In this document: positions 37,110 through 45,517 of the stretch, one piece after another | How positions within the stretch are numbered: position 1 is the first letter of the stretch | Layout of the letters: each line of letters starts with the position of its first letter | Source of the DNA: Aminobacter aganoensis | GTDB taxonomy: Bacteria > Pseudomonadota > Alphaproteobacteria > Rhizobiales > Rhizobiaceae | Direction of reading: 5' to 3' | Length of the DNA stretch: 64,000 bases | Assembly: GCF_014206975.1 (NCBI RefSeq) | Contig: NZ_JACHOU010000007.1 | Coordinates: 124,001 to 188,000, forward strand | Translations under genes and position numbers: made by a program | The notes under the pieces: model-generated | Seen by the model: the letters and a program-made list of their open reading frames with translations, nothing else | Told to the model about the DNA's origin: nothing | The model's database searches: none

Positions 37110-37547
37110 ATGAGCGCCGACGACAAGATCATCATTGCCCATGACGTGGTCATCCATCCCGACGACCTCGAGGAGAACTTCATCCGCTCGTCGGGGCCGG
37201 GCGGCCAGAACGTCAACAAGGTCGCCACCGCCGTGCAACTGCGCTTCGACGCGGCGAACGCGCCAGGCCTGCCCGAGCGCGTGCGCGTGCGCACCATCAA
37301 GCTTGCCGGCCAGAAGGCAACCAAGGAGGGCGTGATCGTCATCGAGGCCGGGCGCTACCGCACCCAGGAGCAGAACCGGGCCGACGCCAGGGCGCGGCTT
37401 GCGGCACTTGTCGCCAAGGCTGCCGAACCGCCACCGCCGCCGCGCAAGAAGACCAGGCCGACAAAAGGCTCGGTGGAGCGACGGCTGAAAAGCAAGGCCG
37501 GGCGCTCGACGGTCAAGAAGCTGCGCGGACGCGTCGACGGCGATTAA
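37110..37547 (+). CDS. arfB: Codon-independent peptide chain release factor ArfB (YaeJ)
   Basis: The 145-residue protein holds the G-G-Q hydrolysis motif in RSSGPGGQNVNKVATAVQLRFD, has no codon-recognition domain, and ends in the basic tail KKTRPTKGSVERRLKSKAGRSTVKKLRG that enters the empty mRNA channel. ArfB frees ribosomes stalled on non-stop mRNA. The ATG at 37110 is used; an in-frame ATG at 37098 adds MTWR. A far longer open frame reaching back to 36720 overlaps pckA and is a shadow. Confidence 0.95.
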   Translation: MSADDKIIIAHDVVIHPDDLEENFIRSSGPGGQNVNKVATAVQLRFDAANAPGLPERVRVRTIKLAGQKATKEGVIVIEAGRYRTQEQNRADARARLAALVAKAAEPPPPPRKKTRPTKGSVERRLKSKAGRSTVKKLRGRVDGD

Positions 37548-37627
37548 GCCTCGGGAATCAATACCGCTTCCATTTCGGCAATGCAGGTGCCAAGCTCCGG
37601 CGAATGCCACAGCAAGGGAGACCACGA

Positions 37628-38143
37628 ATGGGCATGTTCGATTTCGTCAAGAATGTCGGCAAGAAGCTTGGCTTCGGCGACGACGAGGCACCGAGCGCCG
37701 ACACGCTGAAGAAAGAGCTCGATTCGCACAAGCTCGGCACCGACAACGTGCAGGTGGTGGTCAAGGGCGACACCGCCGTGCTGACGGGCGTGGTCAAGGA
37801 CCAGTCGATCTTCGAGAAGGCGGTGATCGCCGTCGGCAACACGCTCGGCGTCTCCAAGGTGCAGGCCGACGAACTGAAGGTGGTGGCGCCCGATTCCGGC
37901 CTCAAGCTCGACAGCAAGGTCGACATGACCGAACTGGTCAAGGCGGCGACCCCGGCCAAGGCGCCGGTGTTCTACACCGTCAAGAAGGGCGACAACCTGT
38001 CGAAGATCGCCGAAGCCCAGTACGGCAAGGGCAAGGCGTCGAAATACACCGTCATCTTCGAGGCCAACAAGCCGATGCTGACGCACCCCGACAAGATCTA
38101 TCCCGGCCAGGTGCTGCGCATCCCCGACATCGCGACGGCCTGA
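37628..38143 (+). CDS. kbp: BON-LysM potassium-binding protein Kbp
   Basis: The 171-residue protein aligns in outline with E. coli Kbp (YgaU): MGMFDFVKNVGKKLGF at the start, a BON domain (about 45-110, NVQVVVKGDTAVLTGVV) and a C-terminal LysM domain, VFYTVKKGDNLSKIAEAQYGK through HPDKIYPGQVLRIP. Kbp is a cytoplasmic K+ binding protein in E. coli. No signal peptide is seen. Start ATG 37628 follows AAGGGAG. A terminator follows. Confidence 0.93.
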   Translation: MGMFDFVKNVGKKLGFGDDEAPSADTLKKELDSHKLGTDNVQVVVKGDTAVLTGVVKDQSIFEKAVIAVGNTLGVSKVQADELKVVAPDSGLKLDSKVDMTELVKAATPAKAPVFYTVKKGDNLSKIAEAQYGKGKASKYTVIFEANKPMLTHPDKIYPGQVLRIPDIATA

Positions 38144-38166
38144 AGCCAAGCCATCATATCATGCGG

Positions 38167-38197
38167 AACGGCGGCTTTCGGGTCGCCGTTTTGCTTG
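38167..38197 (+). terminator. Intrinsic terminator after kbp
   Basis: AACGGCGGC and GTCGCCGTT form a 9-bp stem (one G-U pair) with loop TTTCGG, followed by TTGCTTG. It is 23 bp after the kbp stop and before alkB. Confidence 0.65.
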
Positions 38198-38235
38198 TGG
38201 AGTGGCATTCTGGGCGGAATCGAAAGGTCCCTAAC

Positions 38236-38853
38236 GTGCTCGTGCTTCCCAAAGGCATCCGCCACATGCCCGGCTTTCTCCCGCGCGATGCCCAGGAAAG
38301 CCTGGTCGACAGCATCCGCGAGGTGGTGAAGACGGCAGCACTCTACACGCCCGCCATGCCGAAGACCGGCAAGGAAATGAGCGTGCGGATGACCAATTGC
38401 GGCTCGCTGGGCTGGGTCACCGACAAGGAGGGCGGTTACCGCTACCAGCCGACCCATCCGGTCACCGGGGCGCCGTGGCCGCCGATCCCCGAAGCGCTGC
38501 TTTCCCTATGGCGCGAGGTCGCAGGCTATCCGCATCCTCCGGAGGCCTGCCTGGTAAACTTCTACACCGACACCGCCAAGATGGGCCTGCACCAGGACCG
38601 CGACGAAAAGGAGTTCGAAGCTCCCGTGGTGTCGGTATCCCTGGGCGATGCCTGCCTGTTCCGCGTCGGCGGCATGCGGCGCGACGACCGGACGGTGTCG
38701 TTCAGGCTGGAAAGCGGCGACGTGGTGGTGCTGGGCGGGAAAGGGCGGCTCGCCTTCCATGGCGTCGACCGCATCTATCCGATGACGTCGGCGCTGCTGA
38801 AGCAGGGCGGCCGGATCAATCTCACGCTGCGACGGGTGACGAAGCCGACCTAA
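38236..38853 (+). CDS. alkB: AlkB-like DNA/RNA alkylation repair dioxygenase
   Basis: The 205-residue Fe(II)/2-oxoglutarate dioxygenase removes methyl adducts from adenine and cytosine bases. Metal ligands are in LHQDRDE (H-x-D) and FHGVDRIYP (distal H); the 2-OG arginine pair is in INLTLRRVT. The substrate-flip region is [18 protein letters not shown] chose the GTG at 38236, preceded by AAGG; an upstream ATG at 38161 would add 25 residues encoded by the kbp terminator. Its stop overlaps the coaA stop tail-to-tail (38850-38853). Confidence 0.92.
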   Translation: MLVLPKGIRHMPGFLPRDAQESLVDSIREVVKTAALYTPAMPKTGKEMSVRMTNCGSLGWVTDKEGGYRYQPTHPVTGAPWPPIPEALLSLWREVAGYPHPPEACLVNFYTDTAKMGLHQDRDEKEFEAPVVSVSLGDACLFRVGGMRRDDRTVSFRLESGDVVVLGGKGRLAFHGVDRIYPMTSALLKQGGRINLTLRRVTKPT

Positions 38854-39812
38854 AGCTTGCGGATCGCCACTTCCTCGACGAGATGGCCGGCACCCTTCTT
38901 GAGGATGAGATCGGCGCGCGGGCGCGTCGGCAGGATGTTCTCGCGCAGGTTCTTCAGGTTGATGTTGGCCCACAGCCCCTCGGCAATGGCGCGGGCTGCA
39001 TCCTCCGACAGCTGCGAGTAGCGATGGAAGAACGACTGCGGATTGCGGAAGGCGGTTTCGCGCAGCCGCATGAAGCGGTCGATGTACCACTCGTGGATGA
39101 TGCTCTCATCGGCGTCGATGTAGATCGAGAAGTCGAAGAAGTCGGAGACGAAGGGCACCAAGTTGCCGTCCTTCGGCAACTCGCGCGGCTGCAGCACGTT
39201 GATGCCCTCGAAAATCAGGATGTCGGGGCGGTCGACGGTGACGAACTCGCCGGGCATGACGTCATAGGTCAAATGCGAGTAGACCGGCGCGCGGACGTTG
39301 GGCTGGCCCGACTTGATCGCCGAGAGGAAGCGCAGCAGCGCGCCGACATCGTAGCTGTCGGGGAAACCCTTGCGCTCCATCAGGCTGTCGCGGCGCAGCA
39401 CGTCGTTGGGATAGAGGAAACCGTCGGTGGTGACCAGATCGACCTTCGGGCTCGACGGCCAGCGGGTGAGAAGCTCCTTGAGGATACGCGCGGTGGTCGA
39501 CTTGCCGACGGCGACCGACCCCGCCATGCCGATGATGAAGGGGGTCTTGGTGCCCTTCTTGTCCGAATTGAAGAAGCGCTGGCGCTGGCGAAACAGCTGC
39601 TGGCTGGTTTCGACATGGGCCGAAAGCAGCCGCGACAAAGACAGGTAGATGCGCCGGACCTCGACCAGGTCGATGGGCTCGTACATCGAGCTCAGCCGCC
39701 TGACCTCGTCCGCGGTCAGGGTCATCGACATGTCGGCGCCGAAGCCGGCCCAATGCTCAGCCGAGAAAAACCAGTAAGGCGAGTATTTGTCCGCCGGCGC
39801 GAGTTGATCCAT
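38850..39812 (-). CDS. coaA: Pantothenate kinase, type I
   Basis: The 320-residue kinase catalyses the first committed step of coenzyme A synthesis. P-loop: [21 protein letters not shown]; nucleotide/substrate region [11 protein letters not shown] and GINVLQ. The length and start [21 protein letters not shown] fit the prokaryotic type I enzyme, normally feedback-inhibited by CoA. It lies at the end of the hisE side of the minus-strand his cluster, 30 bp after hisE. Confidence 0.97.
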   Translation of the reverse strand: MDQLAPADKYSPYWFFSAEHWAGFGADMSMTLTADEVRRLSSMYEPIDLVEVRRIYLSLSRLLSAHVETSQQLFRQRQRFFNSDKKGTKTPFIIGMAGSVAVGKSTTARILKELLTRWPSSPKVDLVTTDGFLYPNDVLRRDSLMERKGFPDSYDVGALLRFLSAIKSGQPNVRAPVYSHLTYDVMPGEFVTVDRPDILIFEGINVLQPRELPKDGNLVPFVSDFFDFSIYIDADESIIHEWYIDRFMRLRETAFRNPQSFFHRYSQLSEDAARAIAEGLWANINLKNLRENILPTRPRADLILKKGAGHLVEEVAIRKL

Positions 39813-39842
39813 CGAACCTCCCCTGCGGGACCTGACCAGCGG

Positions 39843-40169
39843 TCAGCCCTCGTTCTTGCGCGCGGCCTTCTCGGCGACACCCGACTGGGCGGTGCGGCGC
39901 TCGAGCTCGGCCATCACCTCGGCCATCGGCACGCCGGCAACAGCCAGCACGACGAGCCAATGATAAAGGAGATCGGCACTTTCCGAAACGAGGGCGCGAT
40001 CGTCGCCCTTGACCGCAGCGATAACGGTCTCGACCGCCTCTTCGCCGAGCTTCTTGGCCGCGCGTTCCATGCCGCCCTGGTAGAGCTTGGCGGTCCATGA
40101 ATTGGCATCGCCCGAACGCGCCCGCTCGGTGACGATCTTTTCCAGGTCGGAAAGGGAAAATCCGCTCAT
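39843..40169 (-). CDS. hisE: Phosphoribosyl-ATP pyrophosphatase
   Basis: The 108-residue all-alpha MazG-like hydrolase does the second step of histidine synthesis. The metal-binding helices show [21 protein letters not shown] and [11 protein letters not shown], with the E-E-x-x-E and D-x-x-Y-H-x-x-V patterns. It is a separate HisE rather than a HisIE fusion, as in other alphaproteobacteria. It is separated from hisF by a 120-bp gap that is filled by a mosaic repeat. Confidence 0.96.
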   Translation of the reverse strand: MSGFSLSDLEKIVTERARSGDANSWTAKLYQGGMERAAKKLGEEAVETVIAAVKGDDRALVSESADLLYHWLVVLAVAGVPMAEVMAELERRTAQSGVAEKAARKNEG

Positions 40170-40185
40170 CTTGGCCTCGATACAT

Positions 40186-40288
40186 TAGAGCCTGTTCCAT
40201 TCCGATTGAATCGGAATGGGGCTCTATCTTCTTGTTGGAGCATGATCTTTTCCGAAAACCGGTTCCCACTTTTCGGGATCATGCTCTA
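40186..40288. repeat. Mosaic palindromic repeat element (rhizobial intergenic repeat) between hisF and hisE
   Basis: Two palindromic modules lie side by side. Module A (40186-40226) has AGAGC/GCTCT ends and an inner CCATTCCGATT/AATCGGAATGG stem. Module B (40237-40288) has perfect 10-bp arms GAGCATGATC/GATCATGCTC (40238-40247 and 40277-40286) around a CCGAAAA...TTTTCGG centre. This module B is a sequence I recognise as very widespread in rhizobial intergenic DNA (RIME/RPE type). It abuts the hisF stop codon at 40290. Confidence 0.85.
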
Positions 40289-40289
40289 G

Positions 40290-41075
40290 TCAGCCAATCG
40301 GGTCGCGCCGCATCGGCAAACCTGCTTTTGCCATGTGCGCCTTGGCCTCGGCAACGGTGTAGGTGCCAAAATGGAAAATCGACGCGGCAAGCACCGCCGT
40401 CGCATGTCCCTCACGGATACCGTCGACCATGTGGTCGAGGTTGCCGACGCCGCCCGAGGCGATGACCGGCGCACGCACGGCGTCCGCCACCGCGCGGGTC
40501 AAGGCGATGTCGTAGCCGATCTTGGTGCCGTCTCGGTCCATCGAGGTGAGCAGGATTTCGCCGGCGCCGAGATCGACGACCTTGCGGGCGAACGCGACCG
40601 CATCGATGCCGGTACGCTCGCGGCCACCATGGGTGAAAATCTCCCAGCGGTCGGCTTCGTTGGCCTGCGACACCTTCTTGGCGTCGATGGCAACGACGAT
40701 GCACTGGTTGCCGAACTTGTCGGCGGCCTCGGCGACGAAGGCGGGGTTCTTCACCGCCGCCGTGTTGATGGCAACCTTGTCGGCACCGGCGAGCAGCAGC
40801 CTGCGGATGTCGGCAACCTGGCGCACGCCGCCGCCCACGGTCAGCGGCATGAAGCACTGCTCGGCAGTGCGGGCGACGACGTCGAAGATGGTCTCGCGAT
40901 TGTCGGACGAGGCGGTGATGTCGAGAAAGCAGAGCTCGTCGGCACCGGCGGCGTCATAGGCCTTGGCGGCTTCGACCGGATCGCCGGCGTCGATCAGATC
41001 GACGAACTGGACGCCCTTGACGACACGGCCGTCCTTGACGTCGAGGCACGGAATGACACGGGCTTTGAGGGTCAA
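40290..41075 (-). CDS. hisF: Imidazole glycerol phosphate synthase cyclase subunit, TTG start
   Basis: The 261-residue barrel forms the HisH-HisF complex. Catalytic Asp is in [13 protein letters not shown]; the second Asp in [12 protein letters not shown]; the GGGV loop accepts ammonia from HisH. It starts with TTG at 41075, 8 nt after GAGGAG. The TTG overlaps the stop of a 36-codon ORF (41072-41182) that repeats the hisF 5' end, so the present start is probably a secondary product of an insertion. C-terminal MRRDPIG ends next to a repeat element. Confidence 0.97.
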   Translation of the reverse strand: MTLKARVIPCLDVKDGRVVKGVQFVDLIDAGDPVEAAKAYDAAGADELCFLDITASSDNRETIFDVVARTAEQCFMPLTVGGGVRQVADIRRLLLAGADKVAINTAAVKNPAFVAEAADKFGNQCIVVAIDAKKVSQANEADRWEIFTHGGRERTGIDAVAFARKVVDLGAGEILLTSMDRDGTKIGYDIALTRAVADAVRAPVIASGGVGNLDHMVDGIREGHATAVLAASIFHFGTYTVAEAKAHMAKAGLPMRRDPIG

Positions 41076-41182
41076 AGGACGGCCTCCTCTTTTGTTTGCG
41101 CGTCCTCGCCGCTTCGCGGCTGCGGGCGACGCTGGCTGTCCTTGACGTCGAGACAGGGGATGGCGCGGGCCTTGAGGGTCAT
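41072..41182 (-). CDS. 36-codon ORF between hisA and hisF: partial duplicate of hisF 5' end
   Basis: Read from the ATG at 41182, the first 15 codons give [15 protein letters not shown], against [15 protein letters not shown] for hisF. The two 45-nt stretches differ at 7 positions; five are synonymous, one is A/V, and one is the start codon. The remaining 21 codons ([21 protein letters not shown]) cover a GC-rich palindrome (41101-41131) and the hisF ribosome binding site. Its ATG overlaps the hisA stop (ATGA) and its TGA overlaps the hisF TTG (TTGA). It may be only a coupling leader for hisF. No function is assigned. Confidence 0.75.
   Translation of the reverse strand: MTLKARAIPCLDVKDSQRRPQPRSGEDAQTKEEAVL
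41101..41131. repeat. GC-rich palindrome inside the hisA-hisF insert
   Basis: The centre is GCCGC-TTC-GCGGC and the outer arms CGTC.../...GACG also pair, giving a long imperfect hairpin. It separates the duplicated hisF 5' fragment from hisF itself and looks like a small inserted repeat module. Confidence 0.55.
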
Positions 41183-41943
41183 TTCCGTTCCTCGAACAAT
41201 CCCGGCTCGGGTTTCAGCTCGCCGCGCAGGATCGCCAGCGCCTGGGCAGGGTCGATGCGGCCGTCATAGAGCGCGCGGCCGGAGATGGCGCCTTCGAGCT
41301 TCTTCGCGTCGGGCATGGTCATGCGGACGATGTCGGCCAGCGAGGCGAGGCCGCCTGAGGCAATGACCGGGATCGAGACCGCCTCGGCGAGGTCGATGGT
41401 CGAATCCCAGTTGATGCCGGCCAGGACGCCGTCACGGTCGATGTCGGTGTAGATGATGGCGGCGACGCCGGCGCCCTCGAATTTCTTCGCCAGTTCGACA
41501 ACGCCGAGGCTCGACGCTTCAGCCCAACCCTCGACGGCGACCTTGCCGCCCTTGGCATCGATGCCGACGGCAACCTTGCCGGGGAACTTCCTGCAGGCTT
41601 CCTTGACGAGTTCGGGGTCACGGACGGCGACGGTGCCGAGGATGACCCGGGCGAGGCCCTTGGAGAGCCAGCGCTCGATGTGATCGAGCGTCCGGATGCC
41701 GCCGCCGAGCTGGACCGGATTCTTCGTCGCCTTGAGGATCGCCTCGACGGCCGCGCCATTGACGCTCTCGCCGGCAAACGCACCGTTGAGGTCGACGACA
41801 TGCAGCCATTCGAAGCCCTGGTCCTCGAAGGCTTTCGCCTGGGCGCCGGGGTCATCGTTGTAGACGGTCGCCTGGTCCATGTCGCCAAGCTTGAGGCGAA
41901 CGCACTGGCCGTCCTTGAGGTCGATGGCCGGAAAGAGGATCAT
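41179..41943 (-). CDS. hisA: 1-(5-phosphoribosyl)-5-[(5-phosphoribosylamino)methylideneamino]imidazole-4-carboxamide isomerase
   Basis: The 254-residue half-barrel-repeat enzyme opens the ribose ring of ProFAR in histidine synthesis. Catalytic Asp near the start, [14 protein letters not shown], and the second Asp in [15 protein letters not shown] mirror HisF. I chose the ATG at 41943, which overlaps the hisH stop in ATGA; a GTG at 41952 is upstream. Its own stop overlaps the ATG of the small hisF-derived ORF. Confidence 0.97.
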   Translation of the reverse strand: MILFPAIDLKDGQCVRLKLGDMDQATVYNDDPGAQAKAFEDQGFEWLHVVDLNGAFAGESVNGAAVEAILKATKNPVQLGGGIRTLDHIERWLSKGLARVILGTVAVRDPELVKEACRKFPGKVAVGIDAKGGKVAVEGWAEASSLGVVELAKKFEGAGVAAIIYTDIDRDGVLAGINWDSTIDLAEAVSIPVIASGGLASLADIVRMTMPDAKKLEGAISGRALYDGRIDPAQALAILRGELKPEPGLFEERK

Positions 41944-42590
41944 GGCTTCCACCTCAGGAAATTGGCGATGAGGGCAAGGCCAAGGGCCTGGCTCTTTTCA
42001 GGATGAAACTGCGTGCCGACCAGATTGTCGCGCGCAACGGCCGCCGTGACACGGCCGCCATAGTCGGCACTGGCCAGGACCTGTTTCTCGTCGGTTGCGT
42101 CGAGATGGTAGGAATGCACGAAATAGGCGTGCAGGCCGCCGGGTCCGGTAGGGATTCCCTCGAAGACCGGGTGCGGATGTTTCACGTGAATCGTGTTCCA
42201 GCCGATCTGCGGAATCTTCAGCGACGGGTCGCTCGGCGTGATCTCCTTGACATCGCCGGCGATCCAGCCAAAGCCCTCGGTGACCGTCTTTTCCAGTCCG
42301 CGCTCGGACATCAGCTGCATGCCGACGCAGATGCCGAGGAAGGGATGCGCCTTGCGGATGGCGACTTCCTCGACCGCGTCCCACATGCCGTCGACGGCGC
42401 GCAGGCCGCGGGCGCAGTCGGCATAGGCGCCGACGCCGGGCAGCACGATGCGGTCGGCCGAAAGCACGCGGCAGGCATCCGCCGTCAGCTCGATCTCGGC
42501 CGATATGCCGGCCTCGCGGGCAGCACGCTCGAAGGCCTTGGTCGCCGAGCGCAGATTGCCCGAGCCGTAGTCGATGATGGCAACGCGCAT
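41940..42590 (-). CDS. hisH: Imidazole glycerol phosphate synthase glutaminase subunit
   Basis: The 216-residue class I glutamine amidotransferase supplies ammonia to HisF. The catalytic triad appears as Cys in [12 protein letters not shown], and His and Glu in [10 protein letters not shown]. Start [15 protein letters not shown] at the ATG at 42590; a frame open to 42860 overlaps the DUF2628 gene and is a shadow. It is in the coupled run hisB - DUF2628 - hisH - hisA - hisF. A parS-like sequence lies inside it at 42178-42193. Confidence 0.97.
   Translation of the reverse strand: MRVAIIDYGSGNLRSATKAFERAAREAGISAEIELTADACRVLSADRIVLPGVGAYADCARGLRAVDGMWDAVEEVAIRKAHPFLGICVGMQLMSERGLEKTVTEGFGWIAGDVKEITPSDPSLKIPQIGWNTIHVKHPHPVFEGIPTGPGGLHAYFVHSYHLDATDEKQVLASADYGGRVTAAVARDNLVGTQFHPEKSQALGLALIANFLRWKP
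42178..42193. other. parS-like ParB-binding site inside hisH
   Basis: TGTTTCACGTGAATCG contains the 14-mer GTTTCACGTGAATC, one base from the parS core GTTTCACGTGAAAC. Its reverse complement, GATTCACGTGAAAC, is exactly the 14-mer found twice between mnmE and mnmG. In hisH it encodes part of NTIHVKHPH. Confidence 0.65.
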
Positions 42591-42591
42591 G

Positions 42592-43068
42592 TCAGTTTCT
42601 TCCGGGATAGTGCAGGAGGCCGAGCGCTCCGCCAGCAGGCTGGGGCCGGGGCGTGGCAGGGGAGATGGCAACAGGAGCCGGGGCGGGCTCATCGTCGGCT
42701 TCAGCGGCGAAGAGGTAGCGCATCTCGGCGTCTTCCACCGAATCCGCCTCGACGACACCCCACTGGTGCCAGCCGGCACGGCGAAGCGCTGCGATGCGCA
42801 GCGCGCCGCCTTCGAGCCCGACATAGAGCGAGATGAGCAAGGGCAGCAGCGGTGCCGCAAACGTCAGTCCTGCCCATTCGCTGGCCGCGGCAAGCGCCAG
42901 GGTGGCGGCGAGGGTCATCGCCGCTTCGAGCCAGAGCCGATGCCACAACAGCCACAGCAGCGGCGCAATGAAGCCGAAGAAATGGAAGCCATCGCGAATG
43001 AAGACGGCCGCTTCCGAAGCGTTTTGTCCCGCCTTGGCGGGCGGCTCCATGACGACATGGATGGCCAT
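42592..43068 (-). CDS. DUF2628 membrane protein in the his operon
   Basis: The 158-residue protein has two or three hydrophobic helices at about 25-85 ([23 protein letters not shown], then [18 protein letters not shown]), a [15 protein letters not shown] segment and a Pro/Ala-rich tail. This is the DUF2628 layout: cytosolic N-terminus, helices, then the W-x-x-x-G-V-V-E-A motif. Its function is unknown. It is 2 bp after hisB and 1 bp before hisH, so it is translated with histidine genes, a position I believe is common in Rhizobiales. Confidence 0.82.
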   Translation of the reverse strand: MAIHVVMEPPAKAGQNASEAAVFIRDGFHFFGFIAPLLWLLWHRLWLEAAMTLAATLALAAASEWAGLTFAAPLLPLLISLYVGLEGGALRIAALRRAGWHQWGVVEADSVEDAEMRYLFAAEADDEPAPAPVAISPATPRPQPAGGALGLLHYPGRN

Positions 43069-43070
43069 GG

Positions 43071-43670
43071 CTATCCCTTCAGGCTGCCCTTGGTCGAGGG
43101 TACTGCGTCAGGCTGGCGCGGATCGCTTTCAAGGGCCATGCGCAGCGCGCGCGCCACGGCCTTGAAGCAGGTTTCGGCGATGTGGTGGTTGTTGGCGCCG
43201 TAATGGTTGGTGACGTGCAGGGTGATGCCGGCATTCTGGGCCAGTGCCTGGAAGAACTCGCGCACCAGCTCGGTGTCGAAGGTGCCGATCTTGGGCGCCG
43301 AGAAGGCGACGTTCCAGACCAGGAACGGCCGGCCCGATACGTCGATGGCCGCGCGTGTCAGCGTCTCGTCCATGGCGAGGTCGATCGAGGCGTAGCGCAT
43401 GATGCCGCGGCGGTCGCCCAGCGCCTTGGACAGCGCCTGGCCGATCGCGATGCCGCAATCCTCGACGGTGTGGTGGTCGTCGATGTGCAGGTCGCCCCTG
43501 GCGGAGACCTTCATGTCGATCAGCGAATGCCTGGAGAGCTGGTCGAGCATGTGGTCGAAGAAGCCGACGCCGGTCGCCATCTCCGAACGGCCGGTGCCAT
43601 CGACGTGGACCGAGACCGAAATCTCGGTTTCCTTGGTCTTGCGGCTGACTTCGGCGGAACGGGGGGCCAT
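43071..43670 (-). CDS. hisB: Imidazoleglycerol-phosphate dehydratase
   Basis: The 199-residue enzyme is a stand-alone dehydratase, without the phosphatase domain of enteric HisB. Metal-binding histidines appear in [41 protein letters not shown]. It heads the his run on the minus strand and is divergent from hslV, with 191 bp between them. Confidence 0.97.
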   Translation of the reverse strand: MAPRSAEVSRKTKETEISVSVHVDGTGRSEMATGVGFFDHMLDQLSRHSLIDMKVSARGDLHIDDHHTVEDCGIAIGQALSKALGDRRGIMRYASIDLAMDETLTRAAIDVSGRPFLVWNVAFSAPKIGTFDTELVREFFQALAQNAGITLHVTNHYGANNHHIAETCFKAVARALRMALESDPRQPDAVPSTKGSLKG

Positions 43671-43861
43671 TGGCGGATCCTTGTCCTCAAAAACGAGATG
43701 CTAATAACAGCATGTTCGACCGCTTGCCAATCGCCGCGAAAGGGCATTTCGTGACGCGGCATGCGGATTTGCATTCCTTGCGCCGCGTCATACATAAGAT
43801 CGAACTTCCACTCGTAACGCACGAGCCGCCTCGAAGGGGCCGTGCGCCATCGGAGCTACAT

Positions 43862-44410
43862 ATGTCCAACGAACAGAGCATGCACGCCACGACCATCGTG
43901 ACGGTGCGCAAGGGCAACAAGGTGGTCATCGCCGGCGACGGCCAGGTCAGCCTCGGCCAGACCATCATGAAGGGCAATGCCCGCAAGGTCCGCCGCCTCG
44001 GCAAGGGCAATGTGATTGCCGGGTTTGCCGGCGCCACCGCCGACGCCTTCACCCTTCTCGAAAGGCTCGAAGCCAAGCTCGAGCAGTATCCCGACCAGTT
44101 GACGCGCGCCTGCGTCGAACTCGCCAAGGACTGGCGCACCGACCGCTACCTGCGCCGCCTCGAAGCGATGATGCTTGTCGCCGACAAGAACGTGTCGCTG
44201 GCGCTGACCGGTACAGGCGACGTGCTGGAGCCCGAATTCGGCGTGATGGCCATCGGTTCGGGCGGCAACTATGCACTGGCCGCGGCCCGCGCACTGATGG
44301 ACACGGACAAGGACGCCGAGGAGATCGCTCGCAAGGCGATGCAGATCGCCGCCGACATCTGCGTCTACACCAACCACAGCTTCGTGGTTGAGACGCTCGA
44401 TGCCGACTGA
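43862..44410 (+). CDS. hslV: ATP-dependent protease peptidase subunit HslV
   Basis: The 182-residue threonine peptidase assembles as double hexamer rings and works with HslU. The start ATG at 43862 follows GGAG. The catalytic Thr is in [23 protein letters not shown], so a short propeptide (about MSNEQSMHA) must be removed to expose it, which is typical of alphaproteobacterial Hsl[16 protein letters not shown] is the family's active-site helix region. hslU lies 2.2 kb downstream, separated by three genes. Confidence 0.96.
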   Translation: MSNEQSMHATTIVTVRKGNKVVIAGDGQVSLGQTIMKGNARKVRRLGKGNVIAGFAGATADAFTLLERLEAKLEQYPDQLTRACVELAKDWRTDRYLRRLEAMMLVADKNVSLALTGTGDVLEPEFGVMAIGSGGNYALAAARALMDTDKDAEEIARKAMQIAADICVYTNHSFVVETLDAD

Positions 44411-44921
44411 GGCAGCCGCGCGCTACGACTTCCGTCCTGTCGAACGAAAAGACATGCCGCTGCTCGCCAGATGGCTGGCAGCGCCGCATGTCGCGGAATG
44501 GTGGGGCGATGCGGCCGAAGAGCTGGCCTCGATCGCGGAACATATCGACAGCATCTCGGTCGAGCCGCTGATCGTCGAACTCGATGGCAAGCCGATCGGC
44601 TATCTCCAGAGCTACGATCCCCACCTGGAAGACGATCATCCCTATCAGGACCAGCCTTTCGGCACGCTCGGCCTCGACCTTACAATCGGCGTGGCCGACC
44701 TGGTGGGGAAGGGCCACGGTTCGGCGATCCTCAGGCAGTTCGTCGACGAACTGTTCGAGGAAGGGGTACCGCGCGTGATCATCGATCCGGATCCTGCCAA
44801 CAAGCGGGCTATCCGCGCCTATGAAAAGGCCGGTTTCGCGGCCTTCGACACACGCTTGTCGATTTACGGTCCCGCGCTGATGATGGCGCGAGACGCGGAG
44901 GAGGGGGAATTCGACGCATGA
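44400..44921 (+). CDS. GNAT acetyltransferase, aminoglycoside 6'-N-acetyltransferase-like
   Basis: The 173-residue N-acetyltransferase shows the acyl-CoA site [22 protein letters not shown] (with the Q/R-x-x-G-x-G/A-like G-K-G-H-G-S-A) and [21 protein letters not shown]. The N-terminal PHVAEWWGD and [12 protein letters not shown] resemble the AAC(6') branch. Acetylation of a drug cannot be inferred; chromosomal relatives often have other substrates. The ATG at 44400 overlaps the end of hslV by 11 bp; the stop overlaps the next gene by 4 bp. Confidence 0.85.
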   Translation: MPTEAAARYDFRPVERKDMPLLARWLAAPHVAEWWGDAAEELASIAEHIDSISVEPLIVELDGKPIGYLQSYDPHLEDDHPYQDQPFGTLGLDLTIGVADLVGKGHGSAILRQFVDELFEEGVPRVIIDPDPANKRAIRAYEKAGFAAFDTRLSIYGPALMMARDAEEGEFDA

Positions 44922-45517
44922 GCCTATCGCAGGACAGTGAAGCCGCCGCGCGACGTGAAAAACTGGGCTGGTGGCTGCTGGTCGCCGCCCTGATGATCGC
45001 CGGGCAGGCGGTCGCGCTGTACTGGATGGGCCATCCGGCGATCTGCAAGTGCGGTTACGTCAAGCTCTGGCACGGGGTGGTGCAAAGCTCGGAGAATTCC
45101 CAGCACATCTCCGACTGGTACACCTTCTCGCACATCATCCACGGCTTCCTTTTCTATGCGCTGATGAGCTGGATTGCGCCCAAGAGTTCGCTCGGCTTCC
45201 GGCTGGCGGTCGCCATCGGCATCGAAGTGGCGTGGGAACTGGTCGAAAACAGCGACTTCATCATCAACCGCTATCGCGAGGGGACCATTTCGCTCGACTA
45301 TTACGGCGACAGCGTCCTGAATTCGGTGTTCGACACTTTGGCCATGGTGCTGGGCTTTGCGATGGCGGCGCGGCTCCCGGTCTGGAGCACCGTCGCCCTG
45401 GCCATCATCTTCGAGATCGGCGTCGGCTACGTCATCCGGGACAACCTGACGCTCAACGTCATCATGCTGGTCTATCCGCTGGACGCGATCAAGCAATGGC
45501 AAGCGGGGATGATGTAA
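44918..45517 (+). CDS. DUF2585 (UPF0314) membrane protein
   Basis: The 199-residue protein has about four transmembrane helices and conserved polar stretches: [44 protein letters not shown], then [32 protein letters not shown]. These match the UPF0314/DUF2585 family of alphaproteobacteria. No function is known. The start overlaps the acetyltransferase stop, and the TAATG at its stop overlaps the next gene. Confidence 0.88.
   Translation: MSLSQDSEAAARREKLGWWLLVAALMIAGQAVALYWMGHPAICKCGYVKLWHGVVQSSENSQHISDWYTFSHIIHGFLFYALMSWIAPKSSLGFRLAVAIGIEVAWELVENSDFIINRYREGTISLDYYGDSVLNSVFDTLAMVLGFAMAARLPVWSTVALAIIFEIGVGYVIRDNLTLNVIMLVYPLDAIKQWQAGMM

Noticed and set aside
44400-44921. Aminoglycoside resistance gene
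   Set aside because: The AAC(6')-like similarity is limited to general GNAT features; the gene is chromosomal and coupled to hslV, so a resistance claim is not supported.
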